Below, piece by piece: positions 1 to 8,752 of a DNA stretch of 64,000 bases. The stretch comes from Bacillota bacterium. GTDB taxonomy: Bacteria > Bacillota > Clostridia > Lachnospirales > Lachnospiraceae. Location: the NCBI GenBank assembly GCA_023423045.1, contig JAFAGA010000065.1:46415-110414 (forward strand), written 5' to 3'. Every line of letters begins with the position of its first letter. Position 1 is the first letter of the stretch. The translations under genes and the position numbers were made by a program. Under the pieces are notes generated by a model. It had not been told where the DNA came from. It searched no databases and saw only the letters and a list, made by a program, of their open reading frames with translations.

Positions 1-1
1 C

Positions 2-256
2 GGCAGGGAGAAGCTGCCCCGAATGCTGCGTAAAAAAGCTGGGGACGGATTAACTGTCGTGAATGTCAGCGGAAATGACTTCCCCAGAGATCTTTCTTCC
101 TATGATTTGATCATTCAGTGCGGTTCCTGTATGTTCAACCGTAAGTATGTCCTAAACCGTGTGGAGCAGGCTAAAATCCAGAAGGTGCCCATGACAAACT
201 ATGGAATTGCCATCGCTTATCTGAATGATATTCTGGATAAGCTGGCTTTTGTATAG
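2..256 (+). CDS. hydF: HydF C-terminal end (partial)
   Basis: This is the last 84 residues of a protein whose 5' part lies outside the window; the frame is open from base 2. HydF is the GTPase scaffold that delivers the 2Fe subcluster to [FeFe]-hydrogenase. Visible are the IIQCGSCMFNRK segment, whose CxxC supplies two of the iron-sulfur cluster cysteines in the family, and the typical VPMTNYGIAIAYLND ending. The GTPase domain and the upstream Cys/His ligand are not in the window. A strong terminator follows the stop codon. I am fairly sure of the family because the CxxC and TNYG blocks are diagnostic together. Confidence 0.88.
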   Translation, partial: GREKLPRMLRKKAGDGLTVVNVSGNDFPRDLSSYDLIIQCGSCMFNRKYVLNRVEQAKIQKVPMTNYGIAIAYLNDILDKLAFV

Positions 257-274
257 GTCTGGAAGGTACTTTAT

Positions 275-340
275 AAAAGTCCGCCCGTTCAGTCCCGGTT
301 ACGAGGTATCGTAGCCAGGCTGAACGGGCGGACTTTTTGT
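275..340 (+). terminator. Rho-independent terminator after hydF
   Basis: An 18-bp inverted repeat (arms about 275-292 and 320-337, core GTCCGCCCGTTCAG / CTGAACGGGCGGAC) ends in a T run (333-338). It lies just after the HydF stop. The A tract at the 5' side may let it also serve the convergent gene that ends at 396. Confidence 0.9.
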
Positions 341-395
341 TAGCCTATGATTAAAGGCATCTTCAGAGCGGATGGTTTTGAATACAAGACATGAT

Positions 396-2078
396 CTATT
401 GATGGAATGCCTTCCAGAAGGCTCCATCCGTATTCAGATAATCCTCCAACTCCTTAAGAGGGATCTCGAATTCAGGAAAACCTGCGGCATAGGCGGCAAT
501 CTCATAGGGATAAAAATAGATTACCAGATTGGCTTCCGTCAGATAGAAGTTTTGCGCATCGGCTATACCGGTAAAACTGTCCGAAAAATACATGCTGTCT
601 TCGGAGGTGTCCTCCAGTCTGGCATGGATTATTTCATCGATCTTTGATTTGTAGTCACTTCCCTTGAGGAATAAATCCTTCAAATCATAGAAGGTGCCAG
701 TTGTGATATCAATGAAATAGTACTCCTGCAAAGGCATGCCGTGGGCGGCTCCGGAATAATAATCATAGCCGTTCATCTCAATGACAAGGAGCTGATTGAT
801 CAGGGAGGCCTGGAAGGAATCGTCCACAGACAGGTGTTCCTCAACTGTAATATTTGCCCTGGCTTCCGTAAAGATAGATTCTAGCTGTTCATTGATCTGA
901 TGCTGGACGCCGGGGTCGGCTAAGCCCTCGATTTGAGGGTAACGAACCAGCACGGAACGCAGGGGTTTGAATTTAAGCTCCTTTACGGAGATGCCGGAAG
1001 AAAGACGGATTGTGCTATCGGCCTTCCATAGTACGGTGTTATCCAGGCGGTAATATGTGATGTCTCCATCAATCTCCGCTTTAACAATATCCCCAAGGAG
1101 GGTGAGTGTGCCGCCGCCGTCGTAGCTGGGCAGAGAGGCAACCTCCTGACCGGTCTTATCGATGAAGAAAACGGAGGTTTCATCGGCGGCGGAAGCATAA
1201 TCTCCATAGAAAGGCTGGAGGTCGTAAAGGCTGAATTCGGTTAATTGCTCTCCCTGTGCATTGAAAATGGCAGCAGGATAGAAAGTGGTTTCATAAGACT
1301 CGAGAGAAGGATCCGTAAGGGCAAAGAGATTGCTGCCCAGGTAGGTAATGCTGCTGTATATGGCATCGAATACGGAGGTGCCGTCCAACTTTTTTACGCC
1401 GCAGCGCATTGCATCCGAATTATAGTAAATCAGATAGCCATCCCGAAAATCCCTGACATAGCCGTTGCCTACGGTTACCTGGTAGCTTTCCAGCACATTG
1501 CCGGTCCGGTCGATCAGCTGAAAGGAGCTGCCGTCGGGAAGGGCGACATAAGCCTGGCCGTCCTCGTTAAAATCATCGGCAAAGAGATAGGATGGGGGAA
1601 TAACCTCCTGACCCTTAGAATTAATATAACCGTAAAGTGCGCTATCCTCGGAGCGCTCCTGAAAAGCAGCCAAACCATTGCGGAAGGAGCGGATCAGACC
1701 ATTGTTTTCATAAATCACGGAACCCTTTGAATCAATGACCTTATCAATTCCATCCACAGTTACAATCGCTGTACCCTCCGTAAAGTTACCGGCACTGTCA
1801 TAGGCAGGATCAATGGCAAGCCTTCCGCTGTGGTCAATATAGCCAAACCTCGAAAGGCCTTCTTCCTTAACGCAGACAGGAAACAATATATCTTCCTGTA
1901 CGGTATCCTCGGGAACAGGGGGCATTGTAGGAGAAACCTCGGGCAAGGGAGCCTGGGTGGGTACGGACCCCGGGTTGTCTACCTGCTCGGATCTATCTCG
2001 AAGAAATATAAAATACAAAGTTATGGCAATAACAAGAACTGCCAATGCGGCACCAATCGGTAGAATGGCTTTTTTCAT
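396..2078 (-). CDS. WG-repeat protein with C-terminal DUF3298 domain
   Basis: 560 residues. An N-terminal membrane segment (about residues 4-27, rich in A/V/I/L) is followed by a Pro/Thr/Glu-rich linker with no lipobox, so this is likely a signal-anchored extracytoplasmic protein. Residues about 65-340 hold degenerate WG-type repeats (FGYIDHSGRLAIDPAY, YGYINSKGQEVIPPSY). The last about 200 residues match the DUF3298 (RsiV-like) pattern, with YYFIDITTGTFYDLKDLF and LVIYFYPYEIAAYAAG. The start is set by AGGAGA about 8 bases before the ATG. Function is unknown; related combinations are found at the cell surface of Firmicutes. It is a single gene, convergent with hydF and divergent from the glg operon. 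Confidence 0.78.
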   Translation of the reverse strand: MKKAILPIGAALAVLVIAITLYFIFLRDRSEQVDNPGSVPTQAPLPEVSPTMPPVPEDTVQEDILFPVCVKEEGLSRFGYIDHSGRLAIDPAYDSAGNFTEGTAIVTVDGIDKVIDSKGSVIYENNGLIRSFRNGLAAFQERSEDSALYGYINSKGQEVIPPSYLFADDFNEDGQAYVALPDGSSFQLIDRTGNVLESYQVTVGNGYVRDFRDGYLIYYNSDAMRCGVKKLDGTSVFDAIYSSITYLGSNLFALTDPSLESYETTFYPAAIFNAQGEQLTEFSLYDLQPFYGDYASAADETSVFFIDKTGQEVASLPSYDGGGTLTLLGDIVKAEIDGDITYYRLDNTVLWKADSTIRLSSGISVKELKFKPLRSVLVRYPQIEGLADPGVQHQINEQLESIFTEARANITVEEHLSVDDSFQASLINQLLVIEMNGYDYYSGAAHGMPLQEYYFIDITTGTFYDLKDLFLKGSDYKSKIDEIIHARLEDTSEDSMYFSDSFTGIADAQNFYLTEANLVIYFYPYEIAAYAAGFPEFEIPLKELEDYLNTDGAFWKAFHQ

Positions 2079-2699
2079 AGTGAGTCTCCTTTTATTATAT
2101 CCTAATCGCCAATGGTTGGAGTTAGGATCAATCTGTCGGTGGTTTTCTGTTATTACATCATTATATATAGGAAAGAGATATAAGTAAAGATGATAAGTGT
2201 TAAGTTTTATTTACGTTTTTATGAATATGTAAGAGCGTTATCCGAATTTGTGATGGAAGGGATTTCGCTGCTTTGAGAATTGTTTGTAAAAGTTTACGAT
2301 GTTTGAACAAAAGGTAAAATTGCCAGAAAACTTTTAGAATTTGAGAAAAAAATGATTACAAATTCCGACAACTATGGTATAATATGATTAGATATTATAC
2401 CAACGCTGCCTAAGGAATGAGTGTGCATTTTGGCATATAACACCAACATTTTGAGCGATCACTCTGTGATTATGGAGTAATAGCATCATGTATCGGATAT
2501 CGGCCCGTGAGGTTATACGCCATGCAGTGTACACGCATAAGCAAGTGTATAATCGTTATTTCATAAGACATACCTGCCTGAGAAATAAAAAAGAAATTAT
2601 GAATAATTTCTGGAACAGCCTCATATATTTTCAATGCTGAGATTACGCGGGCAGGAAAGATAAAGGGATAAGCGGTAACATATTGGGAGGTGAGGACGG
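2079..2699. other. Long glgB upstream region and leader
   Basis: No convincing gene. It holds the glgB promoter (2355-2383) and then about 300 bases of probable untranslated leader. The leader contains a perfect 8-bp hairpin (AGAAATTA tgaa TAATTTCT, about 2590-2609) and a possible 50-codon ORF (2489-2641) with only a weak GGAG. I recognise no known riboswitch. Confidence 0.5.
2355..2402 (+). promoter_or_regulatory. glgB promoter overlapped by an inverted repeat
   Basis: A consensus -10 TATAAT (2378-2383) has ATTACA (2355-2360, 4 of 6 matches to TTGACA) 17 bases upstream. The -10 lies in the left arm of a perfect 11-bp inverted repeat (2375-2385 / 2392-2402, TGGTATAATAT / ATATTATACCA, 6-base spacer). 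That is a classic position for a repressor operator, although AT-rich palindromes can be fortuitous. Confidence 0.6.
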
Positions 2700-4625
2700 A
2701 TGGCAGGAGGCCGCACAGCGGGTGAGATGAAAGAAGAACAAATCTATCTTTTTCATGAAGGGACGAATTATAAGAGCTATTATATGCTTGGAGCACATTG
2801 TACGAAGAAGGGCGGCAAAGCCGGAGTCCGTTTTGGAGTATGGGCTCCGAATGCCGATTGGGTCAGTATCGTCGGAGATTTCAACCAGTGGAATCCGGAG
2901 CTTCATCCGATGCGGCTCAAAAGTGCCTCGGGAATTTGGGAGCTGTTTGTACCCGGAATAGGGCCGGGGGAGATGTACAAGTATGCAATTGGGACCAAAT
3001 CCAAAGAGATACTTTACAAATGTGATCCCTATGGTTATTGTTGTGAGCTCCGTCCCAAAACAGCATCTGTCGTCTATGACCTGGAGGGCTTCTCCTGGTC
3101 GGATAAGGAGTGGATCAAGCGCAGGGATAAAAAGCTGCCTTTGGATGAACCGCTGTTGATTTATGAGGTGCATCCGGGCTCCTGGAAGCAGAAGGAGAAC
3201 CAAAGCCTTGAGAACTATCGGGAGCTGGCGGTTTCGCTGGTGGATTATGTGGCGGATATGGGCTATACCCACATTGAGCTGATGCCCGTTATGGAGCATC
3301 CCTTCGACGGTTCCTGGGGATATCAGGTTACCGGATATTATGCGGCTACCAGCAGGTATGGAGAGCCGAAGGATTTTATGTATTTTGTTGATTATTGCCA
3401 CCAGAAGGGAATTGGGGTGATTCTTGACTGGGTACCGGGGCATTTTCCCAGGGATGCCCATGGACTTGCGAGATTTGACGGCACGGCTTTGTACGAGCAT
3501 CCCGATCCCAGGAGAGGGGAACATCCCCAGTGGGGAACCATGATTTTTGATTATGGACGTCATGAGGTCCAGAGTTTTCTAATCTCCAATGTAAACTTCT
3601 GGCTGGAGTATTATCATGTGGACGGTTTCCGGGTAGATGCGGTTACCAGCATGCTTTATCATGATTTCGGCAGGGAGGAGTGGCTTCCGAACCAGTATGG
3701 GGGCAACGAGAATCTGGAGGCAGCCGCATTGCTGAAGAGAATGAATGAGGTGGTATATTCACAGTATCCCGGAACCCTGATGATAGCGGAGGATTCCAGC
3801 CAATGGCCTCTCGTTACTGCACCTACCAGCAGCGGCGGATTGGGCTTTCTCTATAAATGGAATATGGGATGGATGAACGACACTCTGAAATATACTTCCA
3901 TGGATCCGATTTACCGCAAATGGAACCATAATCTGTTGACGTTTTCTCTGACTTACGCTTTTTCGGAAAATTATATCCTGCCTTTGTCACACGACGAAGT
4001 GGTACACGGCAAACGTTCTCTTCTGAACAAAATGCCGGGGGAGTACCCTCAAAAGTTTGCCGGTCTCCGGGTTTTATTTGGCTATATGATGGCCCACCCG
4101 GGCAAGAAGCTGCTTTTCATGGGCGGAGAGTTCGGACAGTTTATTGAGTGGCGCTATGATGCGGAGCTGGATTGGCTGCTGCTGGACTACGAGATGCATC
4201 AGAAGATGAAGGAGTATGTGAAAGCATTAAATCATTTTTATATCGGACAGCCGGCCCTATGGCAGGATGACAGGGGCTGGAGCGGTTTTCAGTGGATCTG
4301 TCCGGAGGACAATAACCAAAGTGTGCTGACGTTCTTGAGAAAGAGCCGAAGCCCTGAGGATTTTCTTCTGGTAATGATAAATTTTACACCGGTTGAGAGA
4401 CTGGAATATCGGGTTGGGGTACCTAAGATGAGAAGCTACCGGGAGATATTTAACTCCGATGATGCCTGTTTTGGAGGCGATGGCTGTGAGAAGCACAGGA
4501 CGGTCAGGGTTGAGAAAATCCCATGCCATGGATATGAGCAGTCGGTAGAGGTAAGGATACCGCCCTTGTCAGCTGTGTTTTATAAGCCGGTGAAGCAACA
4601 AAAGAGGTCAGGAAAAAAGGCATAG
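2700..4625 (+). CDS. glgB: 1,4-alpha-glucan branching enzyme
   Basis: 641 residues, normal for GlgB. It makes the alpha-1,6 branches of glycogen. An N-terminal CBM48 domain (about 35-120, FGVWAPNADWVSIVGDFNQW) precedes the GH13 barrel. Catalytic residues are visible: nucleophile D313 in DGFRVDAV, acid/base E364 in IAEDSS, and D432 in SHDEVVHGK. The ATG at 2700 is chosen for the GGGAGGTGAGG just upstream; an in-frame ATG ten codons on has no comparable site. It is the first gene of a same-strand glycogen operon with glgC 26 bases downstream. Confidence 0.96.
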   Translation: MAGGRTAGEMKEEQIYLFHEGTNYKSYYMLGAHCTKKGGKAGVRFGVWAPNADWVSIVGDFNQWNPELHPMRLKSASGIWELFVPGIGPGEMYKYAIGTKSKEILYKCDPYGYCCELRPKTASVVYDLEGFSWSDKEWIKRRDKKLPLDEPLLIYEVHPGSWKQKENQSLENYRELAVSLVDYVADMGYTHIELMPVMEHPFDGSWGYQVTGYYAATSRYGEPKDFMYFVDYCHQKGIGVILDWVPGHFPRDAHGLARFDGTALYEHPDPRRGEHPQWGTMIFDYGRHEVQSFLISNVNFWLEYYHVDGFRVDAVTSMLYHDFGREEWLPNQYGGNENLEAAALLKRMNEVVYSQYPGTLMIAEDSSQWPLVTAPTSSGGLGFLYKWNMGWMNDTLKYTSMDPIYRKWNHNLLTFSLTYAFSENYILPLSHDEVVHGKRSLLNKMPGEYPQKFAGLRVLFGYMMAHPGKKLLFMGGEFGQFIEWRYDAELDWLLLDYEMHQKMKEYVKALNHFYIGQPALWQDDRGWSGFQWICPEDNNQSVLTFLRKSRSPEDFLLVMINFTPVERLEYRVGVPKMRSYREIFNSDDACFGGDGCEKHRTVRVEKIPCHGYEQSVEVRIPPLSAVFYKPVKQQKRSGKKA

Positions 4626-4651
4626 AGAATATTTTTAAAGGAGGACTTGTT

Positions 4652-5884
4652 ATGGTAGCAAAGAAATGTGTAGCCATGCTGCTCGCGGGAGGGCAGGGAA
4701 GCAGATTGGGGGTACTGACGAAAAATACCGCAAAGCCTGCGGTTCCGTTTGGGGGAAAATACAGGATTATAGATTTTCCGCTCAGCAACTGTACAAATTC
4801 GGGTATTGATACGATTGGGGTTCTGACCCAGTATAAGCCCTTGAAATTAAATTCCTATATCGGGATAGGTCAACCGTGGGATCTGGACCGTCTGAACGGC
4901 GGCGTAACAATTCTTCCTCCCTATATGAAGCAGACCGCTGGCGAGTGGTATTCCGGCACTGCCAATGCCATCGGTCAGAATATTGAGTTTATCGAAGCTT
5001 ATGATCCGGAATATGTGCTGATCCTCTCCGGAGACCAGATTTATAAGATGGATTATAATGCGATGCTGAAGTACCATGAGGAAAAGAAAGCGGATGTTAC
5101 CATAGCTATTCTTGAGGTGCCGTGGGAGGATGCCAGCAGGTTCGGCATCATGAACACGGAGGAGGATGACAAGATCTATGAATTTGTGGAAAAGCCGAAG
5201 AAGCCTATCAGCAATAAGGCATCCATGGGTATTTACATATTCAGCTGGAAGAAGCTGAGACATTATCTGATTGAGGATATGAATACACCCGGGTCCCATA
5301 ATGATTTCGGGAAGGATATCATACCAAAGATGCTAAGGGATGGAGAGCGCATGTATGCCTATCCTTTCAAGGGATATTGGAGAGATGTTGGAACGATTCA
5401 GAGTCTCTGGGAAGCCAACATGGATCTGCTGGAAGAGTCTCCTGAACTGGATTTGTACGATGTGGGCTGGAAGATTTATTCAAGGAACCCGGTGGAACCG
5501 CCTCATTTTATTGCCCGGGGTGCCAATGTGAAACGCTGCATCATAACGGAAGGCGGTATTATATCCGGCGATGTGTATCATTCCGTGTTGTTTGCGGGAG
5601 TAAGCGTCGGACGGGGAAGCCGAATCAGTAATTCCATATTGATGCCTAACGTAAGAATCGGAGAGAATACCGTCATTGAAAATTCCATTATTGCCGAGAA
5701 TACCGTGATTGGTGACAACTGCTATATCGGTTATGGTACGGCTTCGGATGCAGCAGCATCGGGAGAACGGGATAATGAGATTACAGTAGTCGGTGAAAAC
5801 CTGGTTCTTCCCTCCGGTTTCCGCCTGGAGAAGGGAAACATGATAGACACGGACAATTATAAGTCTTTTCAGGCAGTGGTCTGA
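4652..5884 (+). CDS. glgC: Glucose-1-phosphate adenylyltransferase, catalytic subunit
   Basis: 410 residues. It makes ADP-glucose from ATP and glucose-1-phosphate, the committed step to glycogen. The nucleotidyltransferase signature AGGQGSRLGVLT (residues 12-23) and KPAVPFGGKYRIIDFPLSN are intact. FVEKPKKP (about 178) and the following IYIFSW belong to the sugar-phosphate site. The C-terminus has hexapeptide (left-handed beta-helix) repeats (about 290-380). AAAGGAGGA lies 8 bases before the ATG. It is followed after 67 bases by glgD, its usual partner in Firmicutes. Confidence 0.96.
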   Translation: MVAKKCVAMLLAGGQGSRLGVLTKNTAKPAVPFGGKYRIIDFPLSNCTNSGIDTIGVLTQYKPLKLNSYIGIGQPWDLDRLNGGVTILPPYMKQTAGEWYSGTANAIGQNIEFIEAYDPEYVLILSGDQIYKMDYNAMLKYHEEKKADVTIAILEVPWEDASRFGIMNTEEDDKIYEFVEKPKKPISNKASMGIYIFSWKKLRHYLIEDMNTPGSHNDFGKDIIPKMLRDGERMYAYPFKGYWRDVGTIQSLWEANMDLLEESPELDLYDVGWKIYSRNPVEPPHFIARGANVKRCIITEGGIISGDVYHSVLFAGVSVGRGSRISNSILMPNVRIGENTVIENSIIAENTVIGDNCYIGYGTASDAAASGERDNEITVVGENLVLPSGFRLEKGNMIDTDNYKSFQAVV

Positions 5885-5951
5885 AGGCTTGATCTAAAAG
5901 CCGTTGATCAGGAGAATAAAATGCTGTAAAAAACAGCAGAATGGAGGATTT

Positions 5952-7073
5952 ATGAGAGACACAATGGGAATTATTTATACTGGCGACAGCAATATCAGCC
6001 TTCAGGAGCTTACCCTGCGGCGGTCTGTTGCAGCATTGCCCTTCGGAGGAAGATATCGTATTATAGATTTCGCATTATCCAATATGGTTAACTCGGGAAT
6101 TGTGAATGTAGGAATTATCACTCAGAACAATTACCACTCCCTGATGGATCATCTGGATACCGGCAAGCAATGGGACTTGGATCGTAAGAACGGCGGTCTG
6201 TTCATTCTTCCGCCCTATGTCAGCCATGAGAACAGAGGCTGGTACCGCGGTGAGGTTGAGGCTTACCACAGCAATATGTCCTATATCCGCAAAAGCCCCC
6301 AAAAGTATGTAATTCTCTCCGGCAGCTCCATGGTATGCAACCTGAACTACTATGAGGCGATGGAATTTCATAAAGCGAATAACGCAGACATTACCGTCAT
6401 TTATAAAGAGATGAAGAAGGCTGGCAAGGAAACGCTGTCAAAGCATACTGTCATCAATACGGATGAGAACCACAGAATTGTTGATATGGAGGTAAACTCA
6501 GCGAATCCCACCTCCGAAAAGCTATGTATGGAGATGTATATTATTGAGAAAAGGCTGTTTGAGTATCTGATAGCCGAATGTGAGGCAAGGGGATTGTTTG
6601 ATTTCAATAAGGATGTTCTGGTACGGAATCTGAATAAGCTGAAGATCTACGGCTTCCCTTATAACGGCTATATGGCCAATATCGACAGCATCCAATCCTA
6701 CTTTAAACATAATCTGGAGCTGTTCGATCCCGAGAATTTCTATGAGCTGTTTCACGATTCCGGTCTGATCTATACCAAGGTAAGGGATGAGGTCCCCGCC
6801 AAATACGGTGTCAATGCGAAGGCGGAGAACTCCCTTGTTGCGGATGGCTGTATTATCAACGGACAGGTGGAAAACAGCATGCTGTTTCGCGGTGTGAAGA
6901 TTGGGGAAGGAGCCGTTGTAAAGAACAGTATTATTATGCAGGGCACGGAGATACAGGAAAAAGTCGTGCTGGAGAATGTAATTCTGGACAAAGAAGCGAT
7001 TATCCGCAAGGGAAGGCATCTGGTAGGTCAGGAAAGCTATCCGGTGGTGATCAGAAAGGGTGCCGTAATCTAG
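5952..7073 (+). CDS. glgD: GlgD, regulatory subunit of ADP-glucose pyrophosphorylase
   Basis: 373 residues. It is a paralogue of GlgC that forms a mixed enzyme with it in Firmicutes. The fold is kept (LPFGGRYRIIDFALSNMVNSGI) but the catalytic AGGxGxRL loop is replaced by YTGDSNISLQELTLRR, so it should be catalytically weak or dead, as is known for GlgD. C-terminal hexapeptide repeats are present. The ATG at 5952 (GGAGG 6 bases upstream) is preferred to an upstream in-frame TTG at 5904 that has no ribosome binding site and would add 16 residues with no family match. Confidence 0.93.
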   Translation: MRDTMGIIYTGDSNISLQELTLRRSVAALPFGGRYRIIDFALSNMVNSGIVNVGIITQNNYHSLMDHLDTGKQWDLDRKNGGLFILPPYVSHENRGWYRGEVEAYHSNMSYIRKSPQKYVILSGSSMVCNLNYYEAMEFHKANNADITVIYKEMKKAGKETLSKHTVINTDENHRIVDMEVNSANPTSEKLCMEMYIIEKRLFEYLIAECEARGLFDFNKDVLVRNLNKLKIYGFPYNGYMANIDSIQSYFKHNLELFDPENFYELFHDSGLIYTKVRDEVPAKYGVNAKAENSLVADGCIINGQVENSMLFRGVKIGEGAVVKNSIIMQGTEIQEKVVLENVILDKEAIIRKGRHLVGQESYPVVIRKGAVI

Positions 7074-7104
7074 TCAGAAAGGTACCGTAAGCGAATACGG
7101 AGTG

Positions 7105-7129
7105 TGCCGCCCTAATTGACAGGGCGGCA
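7105..7129 (+). repeat. Intercistronic hairpin glgD-glgA
   Basis: Perfect 9-bp stem (TGCCGCCCT / AGGGCGGCA, 7-base loop) in the 74-base gap before glgA, with no T run after it. It is more likely an mRNA processing or stability element than a terminator. Confidence 0.6.
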
Positions 7130-7147
7130 GCAGAATGGGGGATTATT

Positions 7148-8668
7148 ATGAAGAAAATTCTTATGGTAGCGTCGGAAGCCAGCCCCTTTGCAAAAACCGG
7201 AGGTCTGGCTGATGTGATCGGTGGATTGCCTCCGGCATTGAACCAATTGGGAGCGGATGTCAGGGTTATTATGCCCAAGTACGAATATGCAGGCAAATCC
7301 AAGAAGATTGTTCGGGATGAAGCCACAGGAGAGCTGGAGGAAATCGAGGAGAAGAAGACCCTTGGCGAAATCCTTTGGGAGAACGATATTACTGTCCGGC
7401 ATCTTGGCGAAATCTATGTAAGTCTGGGCTGGCGCAGCCTGTATTGCGGAATTGAACAGGCCCAGTACCGGGGAGTTACCTATTATTTTATCGATAACGA
7501 GTTTTACTTCAAACGGGACAGCTGCTACGGTTACGGGGATGATGAGGAGCGTTTTGCCTTCTTCTGCCGGGCGGTTTTGGAGGTGCTTCCTCACCTTGAC
7601 TTTATTCCGGACGTGCTGCATTGCCATGATTGGCAGACGGGAATGGTGCCGGTGCTTCTGGAGGCGCAGTACAGAGGGCTGGAGCAGTATCGGGACATCC
7701 GGACGGTATTCACGATTCACAACCTCAAATTCCAGGGGATCTATGGAATATCGGAGATGAAGGAATGGTTTGGGCTGGGCGAGGAATACTTTACCTCGGA
7801 TAAACTGGAATTCTTCGGAGCGGCCAGCTTTATGAAGGGCGGACTGGTTTATACGAATTTGATTACCACGGTGAGCGAGACCTATGCCCAAGAGATCAAG
7901 GACCCTTATTACGGAGAACATCTGGAGGGCCTGCTGAAGGCAAGGGAGAATGATCTGGTGGGAATCGTCAACGGGATTGACTATGAGGTCTTTAATCCCA
8001 AGACGGATCTTTTTATCTACAAGAACTATACCAAATCCACCCTTAAGGAGAAGAGGCAGAATAAAGTGGAGCTGCAGAAGCGGCTTGGCTTGACGGTGGA
8101 TGAGGATATTCCGATGATCGGACTGGTTTCCCGTCTGACGGACCAAAAGGGACTGGCGTTGATTGAATGTGTATTTGATGAGATAATGAGTGAGGAAGTC
8201 CAGTTTGTGATTTTAGGCAGCGGAGACAGAAAATACGAGGAGCTGTTCCAGAACGCGGTAGATCGTTATCCGGGAAGGGTTGCGGTGAAGATCGCCTACA
8301 GTGAACCCAGAGCGCAGAGAATATATGCTGCTTCTGATTTCTTCCTGATGCCCTCTCTTTTCGAGCCCTGTGGATTGGGCCAGCTAATCAGCATGCGATA
8401 CGGAACACTTCCCATTGTCCGGGAGACCGGAGGTCTGAGAGATACCGTTTTACCCTATAACGAGGTGACGGGTGAGGGTAATGGTTTCAGTTTTGCCAAC
8501 TATAATGCCCATGATATGCTCTATACGATACAGAGGGCGCTGCGGCTCTACCGCAAAAAGACCTTGCGTGCAAAGCTGATCAAGGCAGCAATGTCTTGTA
8601 ATAACAGCTGGGAACTTCCGGCGGGTAAGTACATGGAGTTATATGACAGACTGAAATCAAATGAATAA
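7148..8668 (+). CDS. glgA: Glycogen synthase (ADP-glucose), canonical copy
   Basis: 506 residues, family GT5. It extends alpha-1,4-glucan from ADP-glucose. The N-terminal Rossmann domain has the donor-binding loop with K16 in FAKTGGLADVIGGLP. The C-terminal domain carries LVSRLTDQKG and EPCGLGQL (E406). The start has ATGGGGG 8 bases upstream. It is flanked on both sides by intercistronic hairpins and followed by a second, divergent synthase. Confidence 0.95.
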   Translation: MKKILMVASEASPFAKTGGLADVIGGLPPALNQLGADVRVIMPKYEYAGKSKKIVRDEATGELEEIEEKKTLGEILWENDITVRHLGEIYVSLGWRSLYCGIEQAQYRGVTYYFIDNEFYFKRDSCYGYGDDEERFAFFCRAVLEVLPHLDFIPDVLHCHDWQTGMVPVLLEAQYRGLEQYRDIRTVFTIHNLKFQGIYGISEMKEWFGLGEEYFTSDKLEFFGAASFMKGGLVYTNLITTVSETYAQEIKDPYYGEHLEGLLKARENDLVGIVNGIDYEVFNPKTDLFIYKNYTKSTLKEKRQNKVELQKRLGLTVDEDIPMIGLVSRLTDQKGLALIECVFDEIMSEEVQFVILGSGDRKYEELFQNAVDRYPGRVAVKIAYSEPRAQRIYAASDFFLMPSLFEPCGLGQLISMRYGTLPIVRETGGLRDTVLPYNEVTGEGNGFSFANYNAHDMLYTIQRALRLYRKKTLRAKLIKAAMSCNNSWELPAGKYMELYDRLKSNE

Positions 8669-8689
8669 TATCAAAACATTGGTTGAGAA

Positions 8690-8726
8690 GGATTATATAC
8701 CGCCGGTTTACGGCGGTATATAATCC
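8690..8726 (+). repeat. Intercistronic hairpin between the two synthase genes
   Basis: Perfect 16-bp stem (arms 8690-8705 and 8711-8726, core ATATACCGCCG / CGGCGGTATAT) with a 5-base loop. Only a short ATTT follows, so termination would be weak. It probably sets the relative level of the second synthase or protects the upstream mRNA. Confidence 0.75.
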
Positions 8727-8752
8727 ATTTGATTCGGAGAATGGAGTTTGAG

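Noticed and set aside
2489..2641. Possible 50-codon ORF in the glgB leader
   Set aside because: Only a weak GGAG at long spacing and no recognisable protein; kept as leader.
2643..3563. 306-codon open frame opposite glgB
   Set aside because: Antisense shadow of a well-conserved gene; no family match and no ribosome binding site.
5904..5951. TTG start 16 codons upstream for glgD
   Set aside because: No ribosome binding site; the ATG at 5952 has GGAGG.
7112..8146. 344-codon open frame opposite glgA
   Set aside because: Antisense shadow of GT5 coding sequence with high-scoring sense frame.
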